Shown: positions 26,024-33,962 of the stretch, in pieces | Position numbering within the stretch: position 1 is the stretch's first letter | Layout: each line of letters begins with the position of its first letter | Source: Methylomarinum sp965277025 | GTDB lineage: Bacteria > Pseudomonadota > Gammaproteobacteria > Methylococcales > Methylomonadaceae | NCBI GenBank assembly: GCA_965277025.1 | Contig: OZ255706.1 | Coordinates: forward strand, 868,001-932,000 | Length of the DNA stretch: 64,000 nucleotides | Direction of reading: 5' to 3' | Position numbers and translations under genes: made by a program | Notes under the pieces: model-generated | The model's input: only the letters and a program-made list of their open reading frames with translations | What the model was told of the DNA's origin: nothing | Database searches by the model: none

Positions 26024-26046
26024 GTAATGTTATAATATAATATTAC
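26024..26046. promoter_or_regulatory. Zur box overlapping a -10 element
   Basis: A 23-bp near-perfect palindrome: GTAATGTTATA, central A, TATAATATTAC. Ten of eleven base pairs match, and it closely resembles the gammaproteobacterial Zur consensus built on GTTATA-N-TATAAC. It contains TATAAT (26031-26036), so bound Zur would block RNA polymerase. It lies 26 bp upstream of the receptor start, in an operon that also encodes zur. Confidence 0.75.
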
Positions 26047-26071
26047 TTTAAGTTAGCGTTCCTTGCTGAAA

Positions 26072-28102
26072 ATGCCTCTACTTTATTCATTTATTCTGTA
26101 CTGTTTCTTACAATTCTCATCTTTTGCTCTGCTGGCTGAAGCCGGACATATTCAGGAATTGGATAAGCTCGTAATCAGCACCCCTTTGCCGCAATCAACT
26201 GCCAACACAGCATTGCCGGTTTCCATTCTGAGTGGTGACGAGCTGCATCTGAAAGCTGCTGCAACGATTGGTGAAACCTTGAAAAACGAACCCGGAATGA
26301 CCAGTCAGTCTTTTGGCCCGGGCGTTGGAAGGCCAGTTATTCGCGGTCAATCCGGCCCGAGAGTGCAGGTATTGCAAAATGGCCTGGGCAGCCTGGATGT
26401 TTCCACATTAAGCCCTGATCACGCCAACAGCACCGAGCCTTTGCTGGCTAAACGCATTGAAGTGTTGAGGGGGCCAGCGACCTTGCTTTACGGCAGCGGT
26501 GCCATTGGCGGCGTCATCAATGTACTGGATAACCGCATACCCGACAGTCTGCCGGAGAGCAGTTTACAAGGCGCGATAGAACAACGCTATAACACGGTCA
26601 ATGAAGGGAAGGCGACCGTTTTTAAACTGGAGGGCGGCCACAATAAGCTGGCCTGGCATTTGGACGGCGCTTATCGTGACAGTATAAATGTACAGATTCC
26701 TGGTCATGCTTTTGCCAATCAGTCTGAAAAGGGCAGCCAAGGCCGCTTGCTGAACACCAATGCACATGCCCGCAGTGGTTCGGCAGGTGTTTCCATCATT
26801 GTCGATCAAGGTTTTATCGGTTTTTCTGTCAATCATCTGGATAATAATTATGGCGTTCCACCGAAAGCTGGAGCCAATCCGGAAATGGCCAGAATCAAAC
26901 AGCGTCAGAACCGCTATGATATGAAGGCTGAACTGAACGAGCCTTTTAAATGGGCTGAAAAAATACGTATTCGTTTAGCCTATAACGATTATCAGCATGC
27001 CGAAGTAGCCAATGGCGATGCGGGAACCGTATTCAGCAATCAAGGCTTTGAAAGTCGGCTGGAACTTATTCAGAAACCCTGGGCGTTTTTTAATCACGGC
27101 GTAATAGGCGTGCAAAGCAAAAATTATCAATTCTCAGCCGTTGGCGAAGAATCGCTGATTCCCAAATCCAATGTCAACGGTTTTAGTCTGTTCACCCTGC
27201 AGGATATTCAGAGCGGGGACTTTATCTATCAGACAGGTCTGAGAGTTGAGCAGCAGTGGATCGACCCTCAAGGCGGGGAGCACTCGTCCACATCGCATAC
27301 GCCGATCAGTTTTTCCGTATCCGCTTTGTGGAGCATCAATGATGAAAACTCCATTCAATTGACCTTTTCCCGTTCTCAACGGGCGCCTAACGTTCAGGAA
27401 CTGTTCGCCTTTGGTCCCCATCTGGCGACCAGCAGTTTCACTATCGGCGATAATCAATTGATTGAAGAGACCTCGCACAACCTTGAACTGGGTATTCATT
27501 TTGATCACGACTGGATACAAGCTGATTTCAATTTTTATCAGAATTGGGTGCAGGATTATATTACCGCCGTGGATAGCGGGAGATTCTTCAATACCGCGAC
27601 AAACAGTTTTTTATCCGCTTGTGGTCTCGCCAGTTGTTTACCGGTTTTGAACATCCAACAGCGTGACGCCGAATTTCAGGGGTATGAGGCGCAAGTGACG
27701 ATTCCGCTGTTACAGAACGCTTATGGCCAATTGGAGACGCAACTATTCAGTGATTATGTGCGTGGACGATTTAGCCAGGGCGATAATATTCCCAGAATGC
27801 CGCCATTGCGTTATGGCGTGAAATTATCGTGGAACAACGATGACTGGAATTCCTTTATTCGGATCACCCGGGCTGAAAAACAGAGACACCCGGGAAAACG
27901 CGAAACGCAAACCAACGGTTATTGGCTGTTGGATATCTCGGCCAGCTATCATTTAGCGCTTGTTCAGGATGCGGATGTGCTATTGTTTGTGAAAGGTAAT
28001 AACCTCCTCGATCAAGAAATCCGCAACTCGGTGTCTTACTTGAAGGATATTGCCCCGCAAGCTGGCCGGGGCGCGGAAATGGGCATCAGACTGAGTTTTT
28101 AA
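26072..28102 (+). CDS. znuD: TonB-dependent zinc receptor, ZnuD-like
   Basis: The outer-membrane receptor of about 676 aa has a signal peptide (LLYSFILYCFLQFSSFALLAEA), then a plug domain. The plug has RPVIRGQSGPRVQVLQNG, LSPDHA and RIEVLRGPATLLYGSGAIGG. A beta-barrel follows, ending in IRLSF with the terminal Phe needed for assembly. The SPDHA plug pattern, the Zur box upstream and zur one base downstream all point to zinc import. I chose ATG 26072; an in-frame TTG lies 9 bp upstream. Metal specificity is inferred from context. Confidence 0.85.
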   Translation: MPLLYSFILYCFLQFSSFALLAEAGHIQELDKLVISTPLPQSTANTALPVSILSGDELHLKAAATIGETLKNEPGMTSQSFGPGVGRPVIRGQSGPRVQVLQNGLGSLDVSTLSPDHANSTEPLLAKRIEVLRGPATLLYGSGAIGGVINVLDNRIPDSLPESSLQGAIEQRYNTVNEGKATVFKLEGGHNKLAWHLDGAYRDSINVQIPGHAFANQSEKGSQGRLLNTNAHARSGSAGVSIIVDQGFIGFSVNHLDNNYGVPPKAGANPEMARIKQRQNRYDMKAELNEPFKWAEKIRIRLAYNDYQHAEVANGDAGTVFSNQGFESRLELIQKPWAFFNHGVIGVQSKNYQFSAVGEESLIPKSNVNGFSLFTLQDIQSGDFIYQTGLRVEQQWIDPQGGEHSSTSHTPISFSVSALWSINDENSIQLTFSRSQRAPNVQELFAFGPHLATSSFTIGDNQLIEETSHNLELGIHFDHDWIQADFNFYQNWVQDYITAVDSGRFFNTATNSFLSACGLASCLPVLNIQQRDAEFQGYEAQVTIPLLQNAYGQLETQLFSDYVRGRFSQGDNIPRMPPLRYGVKLSWNNDDWNSFIRITRAEKQRHPGKRETQTNGYWLLDISASYHLALVQDADVLLFVKGNNLLDQEIRNSVSYLKDIAPQAGRGAEMGIRLSF

Positions 28103-28103
28103 C

Positions 28104-28595
28104 ATGGCTTATCCAACCGGACAAACTATCTGGCGAAAGTCTCATAATCACAGGGACTGTATCGAGCGCACCTTGCAAATCGCCGAACGGATTTGCCGGG
28201 AAAAGGGCCTGCGCCTGACGCAGATTCGTCGCCATGTTCTGGAATTGGTCAGTGACAATCACAAGGCCGTCGGCGCTTATGAATTATTGGATTTAATGCG
28301 TCAGAAAAATCCTAACGCCAAACCTGCAACCGTTTATCGCGCTCTGGATTTTTTGATCGAATCAGGCCTGGTGCACAAAATAGAGTCGCTCAATGCCTTT
28401 ATTGCCTGCCTGCATGCAGAATCCCGACATCAGTCCGCCATATTGATTTGTGACCAATGCCAGAATGCATACGAAATTGAGGCGGCAGATATTTATGAAA
28501 AATTATTTTCCATGAGTGAGGCAGTGCGGTTCAAACCTCGTTGGTTAACGCTGGAATTGCATGGTTTGTGCGCCGATTGTCAAAACGGTCAATGA
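28104..28595 (+). CDS. zur: Zinc uptake regulator Zur (Fur family)
   Basis: The 163-aa protein follows E. coli Zur more closely than Fur: a winged helix with GLRLTQIRRHVLELV, then AKPATVYRALDFLIESGLVHKIESLNAF, then CDQCQ and LHGLCADC. The two CxxC pairs form the structural zinc site. It starts 1 bp after the receptor stop, so is translated from the same mRNA and autoregulated through the upstream Zur box. Confidence 0.92.
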   Translation: MAYPTGQTIWRKSHNHRDCIERTLQIAERICREKGLRLTQIRRHVLELVSDNHKAVGAYELLDLMRQKNPNAKPATVYRALDFLIESGLVHKIESLNAFIACLHAESRHQSAILICDQCQNAYEIEAADIYEKLFSMSEAVRFKPRWLTLELHGLCADCQNGQ

Positions 28596-28619
28596 TTTCC
28601 CTGTCAGAAGGAAGCCTTT

Positions 28620-29576
28620 ATGACATTACAACTTTCAGATACGCTGGTCATTGGCATATCCGCTACGGCACTGTTTGACCTGAAAGAAGCCGATAGTGTG
28701 TTTCGGGCCAAATATAAAGAAGACCCGGCAACTGCTGTGGTTGAATATCGCCGTTATATGCTGGAGCGTGAAAATGATCCTCTGGACGATGGCACCGGAA
28801 TGCCATTGGTCAAGGCCTTGCTGGAATTGAACAAATATCAGCCGGAAAACGAAGCACCGCTGGTCGAGGTTGTGGTCATGTCCCGAAACAGTCCGGAAAC
28901 CGGCATTCGGGTTTTACAGAACATTCGTCATCGGGGGCTGGATATATCCCGCCATGCTTTTACTGGCGGCGAATCGGTGGTGGATTATCTGGACGCCTTT
29001 GAAGTTGATCTGTTCCTGACCACATCGGTTAAAGATGCGCAAAGAGTGATCGACGGAAAAAGTTGCGCGGCCGCCATTTTGAAAAGCCCACCGGAAAAAC
29101 CCGACAAAATACCCGAAGGCCAGGTCAGAATCGCCTTTGATGGCGATGCCGTGTTGTTTGATGAAAGCAGCGAGATTGTATACAAGGCCGAAGGTCTGGA
29201 AACCTTTAAACAACTCGAAGACCGGCAACAGAATGAACCGATGAAAGAAGGCCCGTATGCGGCCCTGCTGAAAAAATTATCCCGCTTGCAGGAACGCCTG
29301 CCTTTCAGTGTGGAATGCTCGCCGGTCAGAATCGCCATTGTCACCGCCCGCAACGCCCCGGCTGAAATGCGCGTCATTAAAACCCTCAGGCATTGGGGCG
29401 TTTATGTCGATGAAATCTTCTTTTTAGGCGGGCTGGACAAAACGCAGGTGTTAAAAGCCTTCCAGCCGCACATATTTTTTGACGACCAGGAGCTGCATCT
29501 GGAACAGGCGGCTAAAGTGGTGCCAGCCGGGAAAGTGCCTTACGCCAGTGATTCGGCATTAAACACCGAGGAGTAA
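28620..29576 (+). CDS. Cytosolic 5'-nucleotidase (PF06189 family)
   Basis: The 318-aa protein has the bacterial 5-nucleotidase (NT5C1-like) pattern: LVIGISATALFDLKEAD at the N-terminus, VVVMSRNSPETGIRV, RIAFDGDAVLFDESSE and FFLGGLDKTQVLKAF...IFFDDQ. The family hydrolyses nucleoside 5'-monophosphates in the cytoplasm. AAGGAA lies about 7 nt upstream of the start. It follows zur by 24 bp, so may share the Zur-controlled transcript. A link to zinc is not established. Confidence 0.85.
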   Translation: MTLQLSDTLVIGISATALFDLKEADSVFRAKYKEDPATAVVEYRRYMLERENDPLDDGTGMPLVKALLELNKYQPENEAPLVEVVVMSRNSPETGIRVLQNIRHRGLDISRHAFTGGESVVDYLDAFEVDLFLTTSVKDAQRVIDGKSCAAAILKSPPEKPDKIPEGQVRIAFDGDAVLFDESSEIVYKAEGLETFKQLEDRQQNEPMKEGPYAALLKKLSRLQERLPFSVECSPVRIAIVTARNAPAEMRVIKTLRHWGVYVDEIFFLGGLDKTQVLKAFQPHIFFDDQELHLEQAAKVVPAGKVPYASDSALNTEE

Positions 29577-29616
29577 AGCGGCATAAGAATGAACCGGCCG
29601 GAAAATATCTCACTTG

Positions 29617-30828
29617 TCAGTTCGAATTGGCGAGTGCCGGTGCCCACGGAATACAGGGTTTGCCAGGGCTTTGGATAACGTTCACATTATATGTTTTGAT
29701 CTCATCTCCTTTTTCGTTTCCTTCCAGCAACAAGTGTTTTATTTTCAGTCTGCCCTGTTCCTCAATGAGATTGTCTTCATCTTTCTCCATCCATTGTTCC
29801 AACTTAATACCATATTTTGCATTGTTTGTTGCGCCGACTTTCTTCAAGCAGGCATTGATAACGCCTTCTCCAGATTCAGTTAATTGAATACCATCATCAC
29901 CGTTATCATCAACCGTCACGTTGGTCATTCGCACAGGAATATTACCTTCACCGCTTTCGTCAAAATCAAGCCCTTCCTCCTTATTGGATGTCACTTCAAC
30001 GTCAAGCAAGGTAACGTCCACATTTCCGGCATCGGCTTCATCGATGTCAAAACCATCGTCCAAATCCTGCGCGTTGAAAAATCCATTTTCATTCATTGTG
30101 CTCCGCCTCACGTTGGCTACAATATCCCCGGGCCCCGCTTCGTCTAATTCAATGCCGTCGCCACCATTCCTGTCGATATAAGTATCGGTGATCACAACAC
30201 GAATACCGCCCGGTCCACGCTCATCTATGCGAACACCATCAAAATCAATCGCGCCAACGCCATTTCCGGTAAACGAAGAATGTGAAATGTTCAGCCTGAT
30301 TCCAATATCGGAGCCGACCAAGCCGTCATCAAACATATCAGTATTGTCGTCAATATGTAAGCCATACAAAGCCGAGTTTGAAATATTGACCTGATCCAGC
30401 GTCATTTGCATATCCTGGCCTTTCGCATCTGCTGGAATATTGACGGCGATGCCACGTGTGGCGCTGTTGATAACGGACAGTCTGTGAATTTCGATATGGG
30501 ATGCGGTATTGAAAATCAAGCTTGCATCTTGGCTGACGGCGGTCATATCTTCAGCCGCAATAAATGAACCCGCATTGTGTCCATCGATAACGGCATTATT
30601 GCCAAAGATTATTAACTCTTGTTTCCCATAATAAACAATCGGAGCATTCAGCTCGATATAAGCATTCTTTTTAAAGATGATTTTACTGGTGCGAACATCA
30701 TGATTAGCCATTTCGATTGCCGCCCGTAATGACGTTTCATTGTCCACTTTAATCACTGGGCGGCTTTTCGCCATGGCGAGGGGCGGCATGAATGTAATCA
30801 ATGCCACAAAAATGAACAGGCGCTCCAT
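29617..30828 (-). CDS. Secreted parallel beta-helix protein with acidic repeats
   Basis: About 403 aa from the Met at 30828. This start gives a clean signal peptide (ERLFIFVALITFMPPLAMA); an in-frame ATG at 30885 adds 19 residues. After a polymorphic-outer-membrane/pectate-lyase-like start (SLRAAIEMANHD...IDGHNAG) come four or more imperfect ~32-residue rungs. They are built on NGGDGIELDEAGPGDI, with Asp/Glu-rich turns (DGFDIDEADAGN, EGLDFDESGEGN). These could bind calcium. No catalytic residues are recognised. It may be a surface or matrix protein. Confidence 0.7.
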   Translation of the reverse strand: MERLFIFVALITFMPPLAMAKSRPVIKVDNETSLRAAIEMANHDVRTSKIIFKKNAYIELNAPIVYYGKQELIIFGNNAVIDGHNAGSFIAAEDMTAVSQDASLIFNTASHIEIHRLSVINSATRGIAVNIPADAKGQDMQMTLDQVNISNSALYGLHIDDNTDMFDDGLVGSDIGIRLNISHSSFTGNGVGAIDFDGVRIDERGPGGIRVVITDTYIDRNGGDGIELDEAGPGDIVANVRRSTMNENGFFNAQDLDDGFDIDEADAGNVDVTLLDVEVTSNKEEGLDFDESGEGNIPVRMTNVTVDDNGDDGIQLTESGEGVINACLKKVGATNNAKYGIKLEQWMEKDEDNLIEEQGRLKIKHLLLEGNEKGDEIKTYNVNVIQSPGKPCIPWAPALANSN

Positions 30829-30909
30829 GAAGCCATGACAGTATGGAGACTGCAGAAAAAGCCAGATTTGTATTTTGTTGCGCATAAAAAACCATCAAGA
30901 AAAATTTTG

Positions 30910-31086
30910 TCAAACCGGACATCCCCCGATATCCAGCAAATGTAGTTCAGACTTTCTATTTAAAGCGCCAGCTTGTTTGGAATATTTTGCTGCTGAATCC
31001 TCGAGCAGCTTTTCATCGACAAAACCCCGCCTGTTTTCGTCACCGAACTTTGAACATTCTATTAGTGTTTGAACCAGATTGTCCAT
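30910..31086 (-). CDS. Possible small protein, 58 aa
   Basis: An open frame from ATG 31086 runs upstream of the beta-helix gene on the same strand. It contains CSKFGDENRRGFVDEKLLE and ends LDIGGCPV. It is hydrophilic, without a signal peptide, and no clear ribosome site is seen. I do not recognise it. It sits in the otherwise gene-free stretch 30886-31404. Confidence 0.3.
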   Translation of the reverse strand: MDNLVQTLIECSKFGDENRRGFVDEKLLEDSAAKYSKQAGALNRKSELHLLDIGGCPV

Positions 31087-31215
31087 GAATATTGGCTGGT
31101 AGCCATTTTCCTTTAAAGTGGCAGGGGAGCTTCAGGAAAAGAGATAAAAAAACCAGCAAAGCTGATTTATGCCCTGTTATCACATTGGCGGAGGGTATCT
31201 GTATATTAAAGGAGC

Positions 31216-31364
31216 GCTGAACAAATCCCCCTGATTTGACTGCATATCCCTGTACAACACCATTTTATACTGAGGCTGCTTTTACTTACAACGCATTCGA
31301 TCTGATATTGAAAAATGGCTGATGTACTTGTGTCGCAAGGAATCGCGGATAAACCAGTGATTCC
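31216..31364. repeat. Dispersed palindromic repeat, copy 2
   Basis: Shares with copy 1 (1063-1205) the opening GCTGAACAAATC, the inner GCATATCCCTGT and the closing hairpin GGAATCGCG...GTGATTCC (31339-31364). The sequence between these blocks differs. It occupies the rest of the gap before the endolysin gene. Confidence 0.45.
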
Positions 31365-31404
31365 TTTAGCGTTCAGTTCAGCATCGGTTTGGATATTCCA
31401 TGAT

Positions 31405-32202
31405 CTATGCTTTCAATAAGGCCCACGTTTGCCGCCCAACAATTCCATCTACGGTCAGGTTGTGATTTTGTTGAAATAACTTTACCGCAAGTTCAGTCGC
31501 CGCCCCGAAATCACCATCGATGGCAATGCCATAGCCCTGGCTTGCCAATAGTTCCTGCAGTTCTCTGACCGAATCGCCAAAAGATCCCCGTCGTAAGACA
31601 ATCGTATTGCCTCCTTCAATATGAGCGATTCTTATGCCTTCAATATTGGCGAGAGCAATTTTTGCTTTTTGAAGATACATACGCCGGCTGTCCAATCCAT
31701 TCAGGCAGCCATTGACGAGTTTTGTTGCTTTAATCAAGTCATCCCGGTCGGCTGCATCATTTATATGCCGACTTTTCCAGTATTCACAGGCAATCTTTAA
31801 AGAAATGACGGGGTCTCCTGCAAGTTGCGGATTATCTTCCAATGGCAAATCAAGCCGCCGCCCGATTTTCCTGTAATTGGCCCGGCCGGTCAGTTGGATC
31901 AGCCCTCGGCCTTTATAACGTCTGCCATCGCCAGGCTGAACATTCCCCAGATCCTCCCTGCCCTCGTATGCCGCACCGCTGGCGAATTCTTCCGTGGTGC
32001 AAAATCCGGCGCTTTCATGCGTTACCTGCGCCATAAAGTGAGCGATGCGCAACCGGGTGTTGATTGCGTAACTGTCGAGAACAGGCGAAAAAAAGCCTGA
32101 TATCTCCCCTACAATTCGTAACTGGGCTTCAGCTTTAGCGCCCGATAAACGCGGGGCGACCGCCAGAATAAAATCACCATCTAAAGGTATCATCGGCTTC
32201 AT
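31405..32202 (-). CDS. GH19 chitinase-like endolysin with peptidoglycan-binding domain
   Basis: The 265-aa protein has an N-terminal lysozyme-like GH19 domain: HFMAQVTHESAGF with the catalytic Glu, then RRYKGRGLIQLTGRANY. The C-terminal PG_binding_1 domain has SFGDSVRELQELLASQGYG and VDGIVGRQTWALL. It probably cuts peptidoglycan. There is no signal peptide, as usual for phage endolysins that need a holin; none is visible nearby. No other phage genes flank it, so it looks like a stray prophage gene or a domesticated lysin. Confidence 0.85.
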   Translation of the reverse strand: MKPMIPLDGDFILAVAPRLSGAKAEAQLRIVGEISGFFSPVLDSYAINTRLRIAHFMAQVTHESAGFCTTEEFASGAAYEGREDLGNVQPGDGRRYKGRGLIQLTGRANYRKIGRRLDLPLEDNPQLAGDPVISLKIACEYWKSRHINDAADRDDLIKATKLVNGCLNGLDSRRMYLQKAKIALANIEGIRIAHIEGGNTIVLRRGSFGDSVRELQELLASQGYGIAIDGDFGAATELAVKLFQQNHNLTVDGIVGRQTWALLKA

Positions 32203-32241
32203 CCTCTGTGTGCATAGTGAACCGGTCTGTTACAAGAAATC

Positions 32242-32296
32242 GCCGAATAAATCATCCATGATTTGTCAGCGACCACAAAGTGGAAATGCTATTTGC
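32242..32296. repeat. Dispersed repeat, partial copy 3
   Basis: GAATAAATCATCCAT followed by TGTCAGC and CAAAGTGGAAATGC matches the left half of copy 1 (1063-1115) over about 50 bp with few differences. The stretch 32203-32624 shows no convincing gene. Confidence 0.4.
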
Positions 32297-32624
32297 GTTT
32301 TGCGGCAGATTTAAAAGACATCAGACTAACGCAATACTTAATTCGCAAACTAGACCTTTTAGATCTTCCTGTCAAATCAGAAGCGCCAGGCTGCGGCAAA
32401 CCAGTCCGCCGACAGTCTCCTGGCGAAATTAAACTATTCCCGCCTTGCAAGTTTTTGCTGAAATTGCAGCTCTGTAACCGTTTGAGCCAGGACACAGGTT
32501 TAACCGGCAGTGCCTCAACCGGCCATCATAATTATCGCCAAACCGGATCAGGTAATTGACGCGAGACACATAATGGTTATCCACGATTGCTGTATGATTT
32601 TAAAAGTAATGCTAGAGGTGAAAC

Positions 32625-32756
32625 TTGAAGAATAATATTGATAAGATCCAACTGCGTAGAGAGTTGTTGGATTGGCGGGATAAGCATGTTGAAAAAATAT
32701 ATCACCACCTCAACCGGGAAATTGGTTTATTACTTCCTGTGATAACCGCGGTTTAA
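32625..32756 (+). CDS. Possible small protein, 43 aa, TTG start
   Basis: AGAGGTG lies 5 nt before a TTG. The frame runs NNIDKIQLRRELLDWRDKH, then VEKIYHHLNREIG, and ends at 32756. The product would be a charged helix with a short hydrophobic tail (LLLPVITAV). No family is recognised. Support is only the ribosome site and an amphipathic composition. The remainder of 32757-32897 is empty. Confidence 0.3.
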   Translation: MKNNIDKIQLRRELLDWRDKHVEKIYHHLNREIGLLLPVITAV

Positions 32757-32897
32757 TGCAAGTCATTGACTAAATCAACCGGCGTTTTCAGAAAAGCTTT
32801 CCAGAGGTTATACAACGGATTGGAAAGAAATGGTCACAGGAAAATGCTAGAAAATACTTTCTAATCCGGTTTAAGCCATGCGATTTTTCTGTTTTTG

Positions 32898-33275
32898 TTA
32901 AGATAGCTCCTTGGTATGGGATCTCAGCCATTGAACAAGTGCTTCGAAGCTGAAACAGTTTTCTTCATAAAGTGGGGTAAGGAATTCATACGTGCTTTTG
33001 GCATCCGCTGTGATTTCAATTCCGTTAACAGCTAAAAAAGTATAAACACAAGCAAAAGCTGTGCGTTTATTACCATCAATGAATGGGTGGTTTTGCGAGA
33101 GACTTTCCCAAAGCGCAGCTGCTTCAGCCATCAGATCAGTATAATAACCGGATTGCACTCTGAACAAGGAGGCTTCAAGTTGTCCCGGATCACGTAAACC
33201 ATGGGAGCCACCATAACGCTCAATCTGATCGTCATGAATGGTCAGAATTTCTACCAAAGTCAAGTAATCTGTCAT
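32898..33275 (-). CDS. doc: Doc/Fic-family toxin (death-on-curing)
   Basis: The 125-aa protein carries the Doc version of the Fic motif, HPFIDGNKRTAF (around residues 62-73). Doc toxins phosphorylate EF-Tu and stop translation. Typical N-terminus (YLTLVEILTIHDDQIERYGG) and length. Its start overlaps the antitoxin stop by 4 bp, the usual antitoxin-toxin coupling. Confidence 0.9.
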   Translation of the reverse strand: MTDYLTLVEILTIHDDQIERYGGSHGLRDPGQLEASLFRVQSGYYTDLMAEAAALWESLSQNHPFIDGNKRTAFACVYTFLAVNGIEITADAKSTYEFLTPLYEENCFSFEALVQWLRSHTKELS

Positions 33276-33499
33276 TTAGCCAGTTTTTCATAAAGATCGG
33301 CATAGCGTGTATGGCTGGCTTGATAAGCCGCCATAACATGCGAACGGGGACGTGATTTTTTGTGTTTCTCTATCAGGTCAGACAAGGCTTCATCAACAAG
33401 GGTTTGTATTTGACGCCCCTCATTTTTAGCAAGCGTTCGGATCTGGCTCAATAATTCGGCATTGACCTGTGTTGCAAATTTTTCACGAACTTCAGGCAT
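33272..33499 (-). CDS. Antitoxin of the Doc-type toxin
   Basis: A 75-aa protein with a ribbon-helix-helix-like N-terminus (REKFATQVNAELLSQIRTLA) and a flexible basic C-terminus that should wrap the toxin. I chose the ATG at 33499 because GAGGAA lies 7 nt upstream; ATG 33514 would leave no site. It is not of the common Phd sequence type, so the pair is Doc with an RHH antitoxin. It probably represses its own promoter. Confidence 0.75.
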   Translation of the reverse strand: MPEVREKFATQVNAELLSQIRTLAKNEGRQIQTLVDEALSDLIEKHKKSRPRSHVMAAYQASHTRYADLYEKLAK

Positions 33500-33514
33500 T
33501 TTTTCGTTCCTCAT

Positions 33515-33962
33515 GTATTTTTTATCTCTTTTTTCACAATATCATGACAAATCAAGATATATCAAGAAAAACAATGATGAGATGAGGCAAGATTTTCAAC
33601 TCACCATCCTCCCCCTGAACCTCATAACTATCTATACAAGTTTTTATACTTTAAATTCAACTGCTTATAATTCATCCTGATTCCTGATTTATTTTTTCTG
33701 TAAAAAAGGATTGGTCGAGAAGAATAAAATCAAACACTTATTGATCGCACTTTGCAGAAGACTTTAAGACTTGTGTAGATACTTATGAATACTATCCGAG
33801 ACGGAAGCTGATCTTGAACAGAGATAAAAATTACTGTTCAGTAACTTAATGTTGGCGGCGGATGAAATCAGTGTCTAAAGAAACGGAATAGAAGTAAGTA
33901 TTCATGTTATATTTCTGATTATTTTCAATCTCTCCAATGCCGGATGATGAAATTAGAATCCC
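33515..33962. other. Gene-free stretch before the defence island
   Basis: About 450 bp, AT-rich, with no credible open frame on either strand and no tRNA. It should hold the promoters of the antitoxin gene (leftward) and the helicase gene (rightward); I cannot single out either by eye. Confidence 0.4.
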
